Position numbers and translations under genes: made by a program. The notes beneath the pieces were generated by a model. It did not search any database. It worked only from the letters and a program-made list of their open reading frames with translations, and was not told where the DNA came from. 64,000 bases of DNA from Ruania alkalisoli (GTDB taxonomy: Bacteria; Actinomycetota; Actinomycetes; Actinomycetales; Beutenbergiaceae), in contig NZ_CP063169.1 of the NCBI RefSeq assembly GCF_014960965.1, positions 3,443,581-3,507,580 on the forward strand, in the 5' to 3' direction. This document shows positions 35,571-46,074 of this stretch, one piece after another (positions within the stretch are counted from its first letter, which is position 1; every line of letters begins with the position of its first letter).

Positions 35571-38215
35571 CGCTGCACCTCCGAGGTGGGGACGGACAGG
35601 TCCACGACGCCTGGCGCACCCGTACCGAGCATGCGGTGCACCGAGGATCCTGGTGAGTGCTGCGGCAGCCAGACCACACGGTCGGGCATCGCCACGATCG
35701 AGGCCGGCAGGTCGATCGAGCCGGCTGGTCCGGCGACCCGCAGGAGCTGCCCCTCGGCCACACCGATCTCGGCGGCCGTCGCGGCGGACAGGTGCGCCAC
35801 GGGCCGGCGTTGGGTGCCGGCCAGGTGTGGTTCGCCGTCCTGACCGCGGCCGGAGTCGAGCTGCAGACGCCACGTCGCGAGTACTGCCGTCCCCGGAGCC
35901 ATGCTCCCAGGCTGATGACCCGGTCCGGGCGACACCTGGGGCGCACCGGCACGCTCACCGTCCCAGCCGCTGAACTCCGCGAGCTCGGCATAGAGGTCGT
36001 CGAGGCTCCGGGCGCCGAGATCGACGCCGGCGGCCCGGGCGACCATATCCAGCACGCGCGCATCGCTGAGGGAGTGGTCCTCGAAGACCGCGGCGAACGC
36101 CCGCGGCCGGCCCTCCCAGGTCAGGAAGGTGCCCGCCTTGTGCGTGGGTGGCGCCACCGGTAGCACCACGTCGGCATGCTCGGTGACGGCGGAGCGTCGC
36201 ACCTCGAGCTGGACCACCGTGCCGACGGCGGCCAGGGCCGCCTCCGCCAGGGCCGGGTCCGGGAGGTCCTCGACGTGGACGCCACCGACGAGCAGAGCGC
36301 CGAGGTCACCATCGCGTGCAGCCTCAAGGATCGCCGTCAGATCGCGGCCAGGGGTGCTCGGCAACGATTCGACGCCCCACGCGGCTGCGACATCCACGCG
36401 TGCCTGCGCATCGGAGACAGGGCGGGCGCCTGGAAGCAGCCCGGGCAGCAGTCCGACCTCGACCGCGCCCCGGTCACCGGCGCGCCGCGGCACCCACGCC
36501 ACCCGAGCGCCGGAGGCCTCGGCCAGTCGTTGCAGGGCGGTGAAGCCACCCGGCACGGTCGCGAGCCGCTCTCCGGCGAGGATGACTCCTCCTCGCAGGC
36601 GCTCGGCGAGGTCACCCAGCTCGACGCCGTCCGCCTCGGTGGCGCCTTCGGCCAAGCCCGTCAGCACGGCTGCTTCGGAGCCGGGAACGGTGTGGAACAC
36701 GTCCGCCCGCAGCTTCGACGCCCCGCGTGTGGTCAGCGGTGCGATGGAGCTGACGTGCACTCCCCCGGCCAGCACGCCCTTGCGCAGTCGCAGGAAGATC
36801 GTGCCCGCTTCTTCCTCCGGCTCGAGTCCGACGAGCAACACCTCGCCCGCGCGCTCCAGGTCGCCGAAGGTGACCTCCATCGTCGAACCGGCCACGCGGT
36901 GGGCGAGGAAGTCGGCCTCTTCGGCCGAGTGCGCCCGGGCACGGAAGTCGAGGTCGTTGGTGCCCAGCACCACGCGGGCGAACTTCGACCACGCGTAGGC
37001 ATCCTCGACCGTGAGCCGCCCACCAGGTAGCACGCCGACCCGCCCGTGGGCGCTCGTCAGTGCCTGTGCCGCCAGGTGCACCGCCTCGGACCAGCTCGTG
37101 GGAACCAGCTCGCCCGACTCCTCGTCCCGGACCAGTGGGCTGGTGAGACGGTCCGGCGCGCTCTGCCACGGGTGCGCGAAGCGGTCCTTGTCGGTGATCC
37201 ACTCCTCGTTCACGGCCGGGTCGTCGCCGGCCAGACGGCGCAGCACCACACCGCGCCGGTGGTCGATACGGATCGCGCTTCCGCACGCATCGTGCTCGGC
37301 GATCGAGGGTGAGGAGACCAGGTCGAACGGACGGGAACGGAACCGGTAGGCCGCCGACGTCAGTGCTCCGACCGGGCAGATCTGGATCGTGTTGCCGGAG
37401 AAGTAGGAGGCGAAGGGACGCCCGGAGGCATCCAGTGCCGCTTCCCCGAGGGTCGGGGTGCTCTCACCGGTCCCGGCTGCCAGGGAGGGCTGACCACCCG
37501 GACCCACGGTGTCGCCGTCAGGGGCCTGCTCACCGCCGGCGAAGCCGAGGATCGCTTCATCGAACCGGCCGATCTGCTGGGCCGGAAGCCCGTGCTCGTC
37601 ACTGCCTGGCGTGCCACCACCGCGACCCTGCAGATCGATGAACGGGTCCCCGGCGATCTCATCGGAGAATCGGGTGCACCGCTGGCACAGGATGCACCGG
37701 TCACGGTCGAGGAGGACCTGGGTGGAGATCTTGATCGGCTTCGGGAACGTGCGCTTGATCCCGGTGAACCGGGAGCTTCCGCTGCCGTTGGACAACGCCT
37801 GGTTCTGCAGCGGGCACTCACCGCCCTTGTCGCAGACGGGGCAGTCGAGCGGGTGGTTGATCAGGAGGAACTCGATCTGTCCACGCTGCGCCTTCTCTGC
37901 CACCTCCGAGGAGTGCTGGGTGCTCACCTGCATCCCCGGCATCACCTCCAGGGTGCAGGAGGCCTGGGGCTTGGGCATCGGGCGGACGTTGCCCTCCCGG
38001 TCCGGTGCGGCCACCTCCACCAGGCACTGCCGGCAGGCGCCGGCAGGCTTGAGCAGCGGGTGGTCGCAGAACCGCGGGATCTGGACCCCGATCTGCTCGG
38101 CCGCACGGATCACCAGCGTGCCCTTGGGCACAGACACCTCGACACCGTCGATGGTGAGGGTGACCTCCTCCGGCTTGGTGACCGCGGAGGTGGCAGTACT
38201 GGTCGTGGCGGTCAT
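35567..38215 (-). CDS. nuoG: NADH-quinone oxidoreductase subunit G
   Basis: NuoG (882 aa) carries several Fe-S clusters of the peripheral arm. The [2Fe-2S] ligands are C50, C61, C64 and C87. [14 protein letters not shown] (residues 121-134) and CILCQRC with a later Cys in QICPVGAL supply the [4Fe-4S] clusters. The C-terminal half is the molybdopterin-oxidoreductase-like domain without an active site. An extra 70-residue Gly/Pro-rich, acidic insertion lies at about 197-267, between the last ligand pair and [15 protein letters not shown]. It overlaps nuoF and nuoH by 4 bases each. Confidence 0.95.
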   Translation of the reverse strand: MTATTSTATSAVTKPEEVTLTIDGVEVSVPKGTLVIRAAEQIGVQIPRFCDHPLLKPAGACRQCLVEVAAPDREGNVRPMPKPQASCTLEVMPGMQVSTQHSSEVAEKAQRGQIEFLLINHPLDCPVCDKGGECPLQNQALSNGSGSSRFTGIKRTFPKPIKISTQVLLDRDRCILCQRCTRFSDEIAGDPFIDLQGRGGGTPGSDEHGLPAQQIGRFDEAILGFAGGEQAPDGDTVGPGGQPSLAAGTGESTPTLGEAALDASGRPFASYFSGNTIQICPVGALTSAAYRFRSRPFDLVSSPSIAEHDACGSAIRIDHRRGVVLRRLAGDDPAVNEEWITDKDRFAHPWQSAPDRLTSPLVRDEESGELVPTSWSEAVHLAAQALTSAHGRVGVLPGGRLTVEDAYAWSKFARVVLGTNDLDFRARAHSAEEADFLAHRVAGSTMEVTFGDLERAGEVLLVGLEPEEEAGTIFLRLRKGVLAGGVHVSSIAPLTTRGASKLRADVFHTVPGSEAAVLTGLAEGATEADGVELGDLAERLRGGVILAGERLATVPGGFTALQRLAEASGARVAWVPRRAGDRGAVEVGLLPGLLPGARPVSDAQARVDVAAAWGVESLPSTPGRDLTAILEAARDGDLGALLVGGVHVEDLPDPALAEAALAAVGTVVQLEVRRSAVTEHADVVLPVAPPTHKAGTFLTWEGRPRAFAAVFEDHSLSDARVLDMVARAAGVDLGARSLDDLYAELAEFSGWDGERAGAPQVSPGPGHQPGSMAPGTAVLATWRLQLDSGRGQDGEPHLAGTQRRPVAHLSAATAAEIGVAEGQLLRVAGPAGSIDLPASIVAMPDRVVWLPQHSPGSSVHRMLGTGAPGVVDLSVPTSEVQR

Positions 38216-39516
38216 GAGGAGACTCCCGTGAACGCGGCGTTGGCTTCGTAGGGGAAGAGCTCCCAGGCCGGGGTATGCAACCCCTGCTCGAACTCGTCCC
38301 GGAAGTGCTTGATGGCACTCTTGACAGGCGTGGCCGCAGCATCGCCCAGCGCGCAGAACGAACGGCCTTCGATGTTGCCCGCGACGTCCAGCAGCAGGTC
38401 GATATCGGACTCGGTGCCCTCACCTGCTTCGAGCCGCTGCAGGATCTGCTTCAGCCAGAAGGTGCCCTCCCGGCAGGGGGTGCACTTGCCGCAGGACTCG
38501 TGCTGGTAGAAGTCGATCCACCGGCTCACGCAGCGCACCACCGAGGTGGTCTCGTCGAAGACCTGCAGTGCGCGGGTGGCGAGCATGGAACCGGCTGCTC
38601 CGACCGATTCATAGTCGAGAACGACGTCGAGGTGCTCGGCCGTGAGGATCGGCGTGGACGAGCCACCCGGCGTCCAGAACTTCAGCTCGTGTCCGTCCCG
38701 GATTCCCCCGGCCATGTCCAGCAGCTCACGGAAGGTGATCCCCAGCGGCGCCTCGTACTGGCCCGGCCGGGCCACGTGCCCGGAGAGGGAGAACAGCCCG
38801 TGCCCCTTGGACTTCTCGGTGCCCATCGAGGCGAACCAGTCGGCGCCGCGGCGCACGATCCCGGGGACCGAGGCGATGCTCTCGACGTTGTTCACCACCG
38901 TGGGGCGGGCGTAGAGCCCGGCGACCGCGGGGAACGGGGGCTTGAGGCGCGGTTGCCCGCGCCGGCCTTCGAGGGAGTCCAGCAGCGCCGTCTCCTCGCC
39001 ACAGATGTAGGCGCCGGCGCCCGCGTGCACCGTGACCTCCAGGTCGTAGCCCGTGCCGAGGACGTCGGAGCCCAGGTAGCCGGCTTCCTTCGCCTCCCGT
39101 ACGGCCGCGAGCAGGCGCCGGTAGACGTGCACGACCTCACCGCGCAGGTAGATGAAGGCGTGGTGGCACCCGATCGCCACCGAGGTGATCGCCACCCCTT
39201 CGATCAGCGCGTGCGGGTTGGCCATCATCAGCGGGATGTCCTTGCAGGTTCCCGGCTCGGACTCGTCGGCGTTGACCACCAGGTAGCGCGGTCCGCCGTC
39301 CGGCTTGGGCAGGAACGACCACTTCAGGCCGGTCGGGAAGCCGGCGCCGCCTCGTCCGCGCAGACCGGAGTCCTTGACCATCGTGATCAGCTCCGCCGGA
39401 TCGGTCTCCATGGCCTTGCGCAGACCGTCATAGCCGTTCCGGGAGACGTAGGTGTCCAGCTTCCACGACTGCGGGGCGTCCCACAGGTCGCTCAGGACGG
39501 GTGCCAGGGTGCTCAC
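38212..39516 (-). CDS. nuoF: NADH-quinone oxidoreductase subunit F (NADH, FMN, [4Fe-4S])
   Basis: NuoF (434 aa) binds NADH and FMN. The glycine-rich NADH loop is [16 protein letters not shown], the FMN region is [14 protein letters not shown] and [20 protein letters not shown], and the N3 cluster is [12 protein letters not shown] with a later Cys in RSFCALGD. It overlaps nuoE and nuoG by 4 bases. Confidence 0.98.
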   Translation of the reverse strand: MSTLAPVLSDLWDAPQSWKLDTYVSRNGYDGLRKAMETDPAELITMVKDSGLRGRGGAGFPTGLKWSFLPKPDGGPRYLVVNADESEPGTCKDIPLMMANPHALIEGVAITSVAIGCHHAFIYLRGEVVHVYRRLLAAVREAKEAGYLGSDVLGTGYDLEVTVHAGAGAYICGEETALLDSLEGRRGQPRLKPPFPAVAGLYARPTVVNNVESIASVPGIVRRGADWFASMGTEKSKGHGLFSLSGHVARPGQYEAPLGITFRELLDMAGGIRDGHELKFWTPGGSSTPILTAEHLDVVLDYESVGAAGSMLATRALQVFDETTSVVRCVSRWIDFYQHESCGKCTPCREGTFWLKQILQRLEAGEGTESDIDLLLDVAGNIEGRSFCALGDAAATPVKSAIKHFRDEFEQGLHTPAWELFPYEANAAFTGVSS

Positions 39517-40349
39517 GAGTCCGTACCCTCCTCGTCGGTGCTCTTCACCGGGTCAGCGTCGGCATCTCCAGGGGTGCGCGGCTCCCGCTCGGCACTGGAG
39601 CCCTCGTCACCGACCGGGTCCGTGCCGCTGGCAGCGGCCTGCGCTGCCACCTGCGGACCCGCGGCCTCCCCGGCCTCCTCCTCGCCGGGAACTCGCCAGC
39701 CGTTCTTGCGGGCCAGTTCGAGCCCGACGAGACTGGCGTGGCCGGCTCCCGGGCCCTCGTCGGCGTGACCGTCCTCGAACCCGGCCAGCACCCGGGAGAC
39801 CTCCTTGAAGGTCGCGACCCGGTCGGCTCCACGTGAGGGTGCCACCGGCTCACCGGCGAGGAGCTTGTCCACAGTCTCCGCTGCCGTCGTGGGCGTCTGG
39901 TTGTCGAAGAACTCCCAGTTGATCACCATCACCGGCGCGTAGTCGCACGCCGCGTTGCACTCCACCCGCTCGAGCGTGATGGTGCCATCCTCGGTGGTCT
40001 CGTCGTGCCCGATCCCCAGCTTCGCCGCGAGGTGGTCGAAGATGGCGTCACCCCCCATGACGGCACACAGCGTGTTCGTGCACACGCCCACGGTGTAGGT
40101 GCCATTGGGGTGGCGCTTGTACTGGCTGTAGAAGGTGGCCACCGCGGAGACGGAGGCCCGGGAGAGATCCAGCACGTCGGCGCAGAACCCGATCCCGGCC
40201 GGGCTGACGTAGCCGTCCTCCGACTGGACCAGATGAAGCAGCGGCAGCAGCGCCGACCGTGGCTCCGGGTAGCGCGCGAGGATCTGCTGCGCGTCCTGCG
40301 CCAGGCGCTCGGCGACGTCGTCGGGATAGCTGGTCATGGATGTGGCCAT
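39513..40349 (-). CDS. nuoE: NADH-quinone oxidoreductase subunit E with acidic C-terminal extension
   Basis: NuoE (278 aa) is the thioredoxin-like subunit holding the N1a [2Fe-2S] cluster; ligands are in VCTNTLCAVMGG and VECNAACDYAPVMVIN. The core ends near residue 180. It is followed by a linker, a short GLELARKNGWRVP segment shared with other actinobacteria and a strongly acidic 45-residue tail. The start is ATG at 40347-40349, overlapping the nuoD stop by one base (TGATG). Confidence 0.95.
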   Translation of the reverse strand: MATSMTSYPDDVAERLAQDAQQILARYPEPRSALLPLLHLVQSEDGYVSPAGIGFCADVLDLSRASVSAVATFYSQYKRHPNGTYTVGVCTNTLCAVMGGDAIFDHLAAKLGIGHDETTEDGTITLERVECNAACDYAPVMVINWEFFDNQTPTTAAETVDKLLAGEPVAPSRGADRVATFKEVSRVLAGFEDGHADEGPGAGHASLVGLELARKNGWRVPGEEEAGEAAGPQVAAQAAASGTDPVGDEGSSAEREPRTPGDADADPVKSTDEEGTDS

Positions 40350-41713
40350 CAGCGGTCCACCCCTCCCATCACCGGGTCGATCGAGGCGACGGCGACGACC
40401 ACGTCGGCGATCGTGCCGCCCTCGCACATCATCCCGAGGGTCTGCAGGTTGTTGAACGACGGGTCACGGAAATGCGCGCGGTAGGGGCGAGTTCCGCCGT
40501 CGGAGACGAGGTGTACCCCGAGCACGCCCTTGGGGTGCTCGATCTGCTGGTAGACCTGCCCGGCCGGGACGCGGAAGCCCTCGGTCACCAGCTTGAAGTG
40601 GTGGATGAGCGCCTCCATCGAGGACCCCATGATCTGCCGGATGTGGTCCAGTGAGTTGCCCTGACCGTCACTGCCCACCGAGAGCTGGGCGGGCCAGGCG
40701 ATGCGCTTGTCGGCGACCATCACCGGATGTTTGCCCTTGCGGTCCTGCGCCTCCAGCCGGCTGAGGACCTGCTGGACGATCTTCAACGACTCCCGCATCT
40801 CCTTGAAGCGGAGCACGACGCGGGCGTAGGAATCGGCGTCGGTGTGAGTGGGAACGTCGAAGTCGTAGGTCTCGTAGCCGCAGTATGGCTGCGACTTGCG
40901 CAGGTCGAAGGGCAGTCCGGCCGAGCGCAGGATCGGTCCGGCGGCGCCGAGCGCCATGGCACCGGCGAGAGGCAGGTATCCCACACCCTGAAGCCGTCCG
41001 AGGAAGATCGGGTTCTTCAGCGCGAGCTTCTCCAGCTGGCCGATTCGGTCGCGGATCTGCGGGATGTACTCGCGCACCATCTGGGTGGCACCGGGCGGCA
41101 GATCGACCGCCACGCCGCCGGGGCGGATGTAGGCGTGATTCATCCGCAGCCCGGTGATCGACTCGAAGATCTTCAGGATGTCCTCACGCGCGGTGAACGC
41201 GATCGTCATCATGGTGGTGGCGCCGAGCTCGTTCCCGCCGGTCCCGAGGGCGATCAGGTGGGAGGCCACCCGGTTGAGCTCCATCATCATCACCCGGATG
41301 AGCGTGGCTCGCTCCGGGACGTCGTCGGTGATGTCGAGCAGCTTCTCCACGGCCAGGCAGTACCCGACCTCCTGGAACAGCGGGGCCACGTAGTCCATGC
41401 GAGTGCAGTACGTCACCCCCTGGGTCCAGGTGCGGTACTCCATGTTCTTCTCGATGCCGGTGTGCAGGAAGCCGATCCCGCCGCGCGCCTCGGTGACCGT
41501 CTCGCCCTCGATCTCGAGAACGAGCCGCAGCACCCCGTGCGTGGACGGGTGCTGAGGACCCATGTTGACGACGATGCGCTCATCCGGGTTCGCCATCGCA
41601 TCGGCGCTGATCTCGTCCCAGTCGCCACCGGTCGCGGTGTACTCACGTGCGCCGCCGGTATCACCGGCAGGACCGGTGGCGGTGGGCCGGGACGTGGAGG
41701 ATGGAGTGGACAT
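40349..41713 (-). CDS. nuoD: NADH-quinone oxidoreductase subunit D
   Basis: NuoD (454 aa) is the 49-kDa-type subunit and forms the quinone site with Nuo[21 protein letters not shown] carries the quinone-site His, and [46 protein letters not shown] and the C-terminal [20 protein letters not shown] are conserved. It overlaps nuoC by one base (TGATG), implying stop-restart translation. Confidence 0.98.
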   Translation of the reverse strand: MSTPSSTSRPTATGPAGDTGGAREYTATGGDWDEISADAMANPDERIVVNMGPQHPSTHGVLRLVLEIEGETVTEARGGIGFLHTGIEKNMEYRTWTQGVTYCTRMDYVAPLFQEVGYCLAVEKLLDITDDVPERATLIRVMMMELNRVASHLIALGTGGNELGATTMMTIAFTAREDILKIFESITGLRMNHAYIRPGGVAVDLPPGATQMVREYIPQIRDRIGQLEKLALKNPIFLGRLQGVGYLPLAGAMALGAAGPILRSAGLPFDLRKSQPYCGYETYDFDVPTHTDADSYARVVLRFKEMRESLKIVQQVLSRLEAQDRKGKHPVMVADKRIAWPAQLSVGSDGQGNSLDHIRQIMGSSMEALIHHFKLVTEGFRVPAGQVYQQIEHPKGVLGVHLVSDGGTRPYRAHFRDPSFNNLQTLGMMCEGGTIADVVVAVASIDPVMGGVDR

Positions 41714-42474
41714 CAGTTGTACGACCTCCGGTTGTCCGGGGAGGGCACCGTGGCGCCCTTGTACTCGACCGGGATCCCGCCCAGCGGGTAGTCCTTACGC
41801 TGTGGGTGACCGGGCCAGTCGTCGGGCATCTGGATACGCGCCAGCGACGGGTGGCCGTCGAAAATGACGCCGAAGAAGTCCCACACCTCGCGCTCGTGCC
41901 AGTCGTTGGCTGGGTAGGTGTCGATGATCGACGGAATGTGCGGGTCCGCGTCGGGCACAGCGACCTCGAGACGGATCGCGCGGTTGTGCGTCACCGAGAA
42001 CAGCGGGTACACCGCATGCAGCTCACGCCCCTCGTCCTCCGGGTAGTGCACGCCGGAGACGCCCAGGCACAGCTCGAACCGGAGGTCCTGGTCATCGCGC
42101 AGCGATCGCGCGACCAGCGGAAGATGCTCGCGGCGCACGAACAACGTGCACTCGTCCCGGAACACCACCACCTTCTCGACGGCGTCGTCGTAGTCCACGC
42201 CGGCCTCACCGAGCACCTCGGCGAGGACGTCAACCACCTCGTCGAAGTAGCTGCCATAGGGTCGCTGACTCGGTCCGGGAAGCGCCACGACCCGGCGCAA
42301 GCCGCCGAAGCCGGACGTGTCACCACTTCCACGGACGCCGAACATGCCCTCACGGACCTCGACGACGTCCAGCGGTGCCCGACCGGTCGACTCCGACACC
42401 TGCTCCAGGTGCTGCGAGCCCGCCTCCTGCGCCTCCTGCGAAGGGCTGGTGACCTGCTTGTCCTCGTCGTTCAC
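41713..42474 (-). CDS. nuoC: NADH-quinone oxidoreductase subunit C
   Basis: NuoC (253 aa) is the 30-kDa-type subunit. The signature [22 protein letters not shown] and [19 protein letters not shown] are intact. I choose GTG at 42472-42474 because AGGAGG lies 7 bases before it; an ATG six codons earlier has no ribosome site and lies within 7 bases of a dispersed repeat. A 45-residue acidic N-terminal extension precedes the core. Confidence 0.95.
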   Translation of the reverse strand: MNDEDKQVTSPSQEAQEAGSQHLEQVSESTGRAPLDVVEVREGMFGVRGSGDTSGFGGLRRVVALPGPSQRPYGSYFDEVVDVLAEVLGEAGVDYDDAVEKVVVFRDECTLFVRREHLPLVARSLRDDQDLRFELCLGVSGVHYPEDEGRELHAVYPLFSVTHNRAIRLEVAVPDADPHIPSIIDTYPANDWHEREVWDFFGVIFDGHPSLARIQMPDDWPGHPQRKDYPLGGIPVEYKGATVPSPDNRRSYN

Positions 42475-42496
42475 GCGGCGTCCTCCTCGCATGAGA

Positions 42497-42565
42497 GCTG
42501 CGGTGCCTCGCTCCGGTGCAACCCGTTCCTCGCCGCCCCTTCGCGGGGGCTCCTCGCCCTCACGC
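42497..42565. repeat. Dispersed intergenic repeat, copy A
   Basis: A segment of about 69 bp fills most of the gap between nuoB and nuoC and is about 80% identical to the segment at 43600-43668. Both begin GCTGCGGTGCCTCGCTCCGG and contain the hairpin GCCCC-N6-GGGGC. In the minus direction the copy begins at the nuoB stop codon. Confidence 0.85.
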
Positions 42566-43117
42566 CAACAACCCCTTCATCTGGTGCGTCGGTGTCGCCT
42601 CGAGCGCCGCGGCCTCGACCTTGGCACGTACCTCAGCGCGGTTGGGGCCCAGCGGCTCCTGCTTCACCACCTGCTCGTGCAGCTCCAGGATGGCGTTGAT
42701 CAGCATCTCCGGCCGCGGCGGGCAGCCCGGCAGGTAGACGTCCACCGGGAGCACGTGGTCGACCCCCTGCACGATCGCGTAGTTGTTGAACATCCCGCCC
42801 GAGGAGGCACACACCCCCATCGAGATCACCCATTTCGGGTCCGACATCTGGTCGTAGACCGAGCGGATCACCGGTGCCATCTTGTGGCTGAGACGTCCCG
42901 AGACGATCATCAGGTCGGCCTGGCGCGGCGAGGCACGAAAGACCTCCATCCCGAACCGGGAGATGTCGAAGCGCGATGTCCCCGTCGCCATCATCTCGAT
43001 AGCGCAGCACGCCAGGCCCATCGTGACAGGCCACATGGACGATGACCGGACCCACCCGACCAGGTCCTCGACCTTGCCGAGCATGAATCCTGCCGGAAGC
43101 TTGTCTTCAAGTCCCAT
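42560..43117 (-). CDS. nuoB: NADH-quinone oxidoreductase subunit B
   Basis: NuoB (185 aa) holds the terminal cluster N2. The unusual adjacent cysteines are in [11 protein letters not shown], with further ligands in [13 protein letters not shown] and [12 protein letters not shown]. The start ATG at 43115-43117 has GAAGGAGGAG ahead, and nuoA ends 13 bp upstream. A dispersed repeat starts at its stop codon. Confidence 0.97.
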   Translation of the reverse strand: MGLEDKLPAGFMLGKVEDLVGWVRSSSMWPVTMGLACCAIEMMATGTSRFDISRFGMEVFRASPRQADLMIVSGRLSHKMAPVIRSVYDQMSDPKWVISMGVCASSGGMFNNYAIVQGVDHVLPVDVYLPGCPPRPEMLINAILELHEQVVKQEPLGPNRAEVRAKVEAAALEATPTHQMKGLLA

Positions 43118-43130
43118 TGCTCCTCCTTCC

Positions 43131-43490
43131 TCAGTCCCAGTCCAGCCCGCCACGGCGCCACTCGTACACGAATGGCACCGTGATGAGGAGGAGGAACGCG
43201 ATCATCGCGATCAGCCCGAAGGTGGCCAGCTCGGTGAACGCCACCGCCCACGGGTAGAGGAACACCACCTCGATGTCGAAGATGATGAACGTCATCGCCA
43301 CGATGTAGTACTTCACCGGGAACCGGCCCGAGGCGGCATGCGGTGACGGCTGGATACCGCACTCATACGCATCCACCTTGATCTTGTTGTACCGCTTGGG
43401 GCCGATGACAGCGCTCGAGAGCAGACCGGCCAGGCCCATCACGAACGCGAGCAGGCCCATGACCAGCAGCGGAACGTACGGATTCGTCAT
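43131..43490 (-). CDS. nuoA: NADH-quinone oxidoreductase subunit A
   Basis: NuoA (119 aa) has three membrane spans and the loop with the Cys close to the quinone site ([21 protein letters not shown]), then [16 protein letters not shown]. The start is ATG at 43488-43490; the open frame upstream is not conserved sequence. It is the first nuo gene, 172 bp downstream of menJ. Confidence 0.97.
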   Translation of the reverse strand: MTNPYVPLLVMGLLAFVMGLAGLLSSAVIGPKRYNKIKVDAYECGIQPSPHAASGRFPVKYYIVAMTFIIFDIEVVFLYPWAVAFTELATFGLIAMIAFLLLITVPFVYEWRRGGLDWD

Positions 43491-43599
43491 GCGTCCATCC
43501 TTCTGGTGTCCGGCGTCGTTCGACGGACGTGGTCCTTCGGGCGATCTACCTGCGGCAGGATCAGACCGAGGCTCATGCTCTGCTCGTCTGTGCATGAAC

Positions 43600-43668
43600 G
43601 CTGCGGTGCCTCGCTCCGGTGCGCCTCGTTCCTCGCCGCCCCTACGCGGGGGCTCCTCACGCTCATGC
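43600..43668. repeat. Dispersed intergenic repeat, copy B
   Basis: This is the second copy of the 69-bp repeat, in the gap between menJ and nuoA. As in copy A, in the minus direction it begins at the stop codon of the upstream gene (menJ stop at 43663-43665). The hairpin loop differs by one base from copy A. Confidence 0.85.
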
Positions 43669-44997
43669 TCTCGGCACCGCCTTCGTCAGTGCCGTGATCA
43701 CACGGTCGGTCACGTCCCCACCCTTGGTGTCGTAGCAGTCCGAGAGCAACTTGAGCACGATCTTCATCAGCGTTGGCCGCGGCAGTCCGTATCGCGTGCA
43801 CACCCGCATCACCTGCGGGTTCTCGATCAACTTCACGAACGCCCGGCCCAGGGTGAAGTACCCGCCGAGATCGGCGCGCATCCGGTCAGGGTAGGTCGCC
43901 AACGTGCGCTCTCGCGCTGCGTCACTGGTCCGCGCTCGCGCCTGCGCGATCACGTCTGCCGCGATCCGCCCCGCCTGCAACCCGTAGGCGATGCCCTCAC
44001 CGTTGAAGGGCGAGACCATCCCGCCGGAGTCACCCACGAGCATCAGTCCCCGTGTGTAGAGCGGTTGCCGGTTGAACGCCATTGGCAGTGCGGCGCCCCG
44101 GACCGGTCCTTCCTGATTCTCCGCGGTGAACTCCCACTCCGGCGGCGCATTGCGCATCCAGGCGGCGAACAGGGACTTGTAGTCGAGCTGCGTCGCCTTG
44201 GCCGTCGAGCTGACCGAACCGAGTCCGACATTCGCGAGTCCGTTTCCGAGCGCGAAGATCCACCCGTACCCAGGCAGCAGCTGCGATTTCCCCGGCTCAC
44301 CGTCCCACAGCTCGAGGTGAGACTCCATCCACTCGTCGTCGTGACGGGGAGTGCGGAAGTACGTGCGCACCGCCACACCCATGGGCCGCTCGTCCTTCTT
44401 GGCCAGCCCCAGCGCTGTGGCCATGCGAGCGGACACACCGTCGGCTCCGATCACCACCGGTGCCCGGAACGTCAGCGGCTCGGCATCGACTCGACGGCCG
44501 TTCTCGTCGACCTTGCGCGCCTTCACCCCGATGACGCGACCAGTGCGATCGTCGAGGATCGGGCCGCTGACGTTCACACCCTCCATGAGCTTGGCACCGC
44601 TGCTACGGGCATGGAATGCCAGCGTGGAGTCGAGGTCAGTGCGTGCCTTGGCCAGACCGTAGCTGGGATAGCGCTCGATCTCGGGCCACGGCAGGTGGAT
44701 CGTGTGACCGCCGCCGATCACGCGCAGCCCGCGGTTGCGGATCCAGCCATCCTCGGCGCGCATGGGCACACCCATCCGGACCAGCTCGGCGACCGCGCGC
44801 GGAGTCAGACCGTCGCCACAGATCTTGTCTCGCGGGAACGTGGCCTTCTCGAGCAGGAGGACTTCGAGTCCAGCGGCCGCCAGGTAGTGCGCACTGGCGG
44901 CCCCGGCGGGTCCGGCGCCCACGACGATGACGTCGGCGTCGTCGGCTGCGCTCCTCACGGTCTCCCACCCTGTGTCGTCGTTGAATCGAAGTACCAC
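43663..44997 (-). CDS. menJ: Menaquinone reductase MenJ / geranylgeranyl reductase family protein
   Basis: The product (444 aa) is an FAD-dependent oxidoreductase of the geranylgeranyl reductase family: VIVVGAGPAGAASAHYLA, TFPRDKICGDGLTPRAV, PVVIGADGVSARMATALGL and MLVGDSGGMVSPFNGEGIAYG. Its relative MenJ in M. tuberculosis saturates one isoprene unit of the menaquinone tail. The place between menG and nuoA supports that role. The likely start is GTG at 44995-44997. Confidence 0.88.
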   Translation of the reverse strand: MVLRFNDDTGWETVRSAADDADVIVVGAGPAGAASAHYLAAAGLEVLLLEKATFPRDKICGDGLTPRAVAELVRMGVPMRAEDGWIRNRGLRVIGGGHTIHLPWPEIERYPSYGLAKARTDLDSTLAFHARSSGAKLMEGVNVSGPILDDRTGRVIGVKARKVDENGRRVDAEPLTFRAPVVIGADGVSARMATALGLAKKDERPMGVAVRTYFRTPRHDDEWMESHLELWDGEPGKSQLLPGYGWIFALGNGLANVGLGSVSSTAKATQLDYKSLFAAWMRNAPPEWEFTAENQEGPVRGAALPMAFNRQPLYTRGLMLVGDSGGMVSPFNGEGIAYGLQAGRIAADVIAQARARTSDAARERTLATYPDRMRADLGGYFTLGRAFVKLIENPQVMRVCTRYGLPRPTLMKIVLKLLSDCYDTKGGDVTDRVITALTKAVPRA

Positions 44998-45290
44998 CGA
45001 GCCTGCACGCGGCCACGGCTGAGCCCCGAACCTGCATCGGCGGGTCGGTTCTCGGTGCCTAGGCTACCCCGACCGGGACGTGTGCGAGACCACGGCAGCA
45101 CCCGGTTTGGCCCGAGTTTCCGCCGATTTTTTGTTACAACCAAGTGCCGTAATTCGGGTCCTGATGGATCCGGGCGTTCTGGGCGGGAATCCCTCACCCG
45201 ACCCCGGGCATCATCGCCGATGCGGGGCGTGCTCAGTCACCAGATCATGAGCGATGCCGGCGTCTCGTACTCGCGGGAGTCAGCGGCGGC
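44998..45290 (-). promoter_or_regulatory. Gap with AT-rich block, likely promoter region of menJ-nuo
   Basis: This 293-bp stretch between menG and menJ has no gene. It contains an AT-rich island (45126-45141, including seven T in a row on the plus strand) and an imperfect TTAC-N11-GTAA dyad beginning at 45134. A TAGCCT box lies nearer menJ (minus strand, 45060-45065). The long operon probably starts here, but I cannot fix the promoter. Confidence 0.4.
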
Positions 45291-45986
45291 TCAGACCGGA
45301 CGCGTCGCCCGGTGCAGCGCGACGATACCGCCCGTCAGGTTGCGGTAGGCGACGCGGCGCCACCCGGCCCCGTGCAGCAACGCGGCTAGCGCGCGCTGGT
45401 CCGGCCAGTCCGCGATCGACTCGGAGAGATACGAATAGGCGTCGGTGTTGGAGCTCACCATGGACGCCACCCGGGGTAACACACGATCGCGATAGAAGCC
45501 GTACATCTCGCGCCACGCGGCGTTCGGCGGGGTGGAGAACTCGCAGATCACCAGCCGGCCACCCGGTCTGGTGACCCGGAACATCTCGGTGAGGGCCGCC
45601 GTCGTGTCCACGACGTTGCGCAACCCGAAGGAAATGGTGACCGCATCGAAGACCTTATCCGCGAACGGCAGCGCCGTGGCGTCCCCGACGACGAAGTCGA
45701 GGTCCGGGCGCCGCCGCTTGCCCACTGCAACCATCCCGGCGGAGAAGTCGCAGGGCACGACGTCGACTCCGGCGTCGGCGTAGGGCTCGCTGGAGGTGCC
45801 CGTCCCCGCAGCAAGGTCGAGCACCCGCTGGCCGGGCTCGGCAGCGACAGCCTCACGGGTGCGGCGCCGCCACAGCCGGTCCAACCCCATCGACAGCACG
45901 TCGTTGGTGAGGTCGTACGCGGGGGCGACGCCGTCGAACATGCCCGCGACCTCGCGCGGATCCTTGGCCAGGCTGGCTCGTGACAT
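45291..45986 (-). CDS. menG: Demethylmenaquinone methyltransferase
   Basis: This 231-aa SAM-dependent methyltransferase (UbiE/MenG family) makes the last ring methylation of menaquinone. The family signatures [20 protein letters not shown] and [18 protein letters not shown] are present, with the SAM motif [13 protein letters not shown]. The start is ATG at 45984-45986 after GGGGG. It is divergent from menF and upstream of menJ-nuo. Confidence 0.95.
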   Translation of the reverse strand: MSRASLAKDPREVAGMFDGVAPAYDLTNDVLSMGLDRLWRRRTREAVAAEPGQRVLDLAAGTGTSSEPYADAGVDVVPCDFSAGMVAVGKRRRPDLDFVVGDATALPFADKVFDAVTISFGLRNVVDTTAALTEMFRVTRPGGRLVICEFSTPPNAAWREMYGFYRDRVLPRVASMVSSNTDAYSYLSESIADWPDQRALAALLHGAGWRRVAYRNLTGGIVALHRATRPV

Positions 45987-46060
45987 ACCCCCATCATCGC
46001 GCACCCGACCGCGTGACCAGCATCACCAGCCCTGGCGACGCTCTCGCTGCCGGTGCGGAA

Positions 46061-46066
46061 TAGGCT
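46061..46066 (+). promoter_or_regulatory. TAGGCT -10 box before menF
   Basis: TAGGCT ends 8 bases before the menF ATG and no ribosome binding site intervenes, so the mRNA is probably leaderless or nearly so. Confidence 0.5.
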
Positions 46067-46074
46067 GACAAACG

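Noticed and set aside
42475-42492. ATG at 42490-42492 as the start of nuoC
   Set aside because: No ribosome site precedes it, whereas AGGAGG is ideally spaced before the GTG at 42472-42474.
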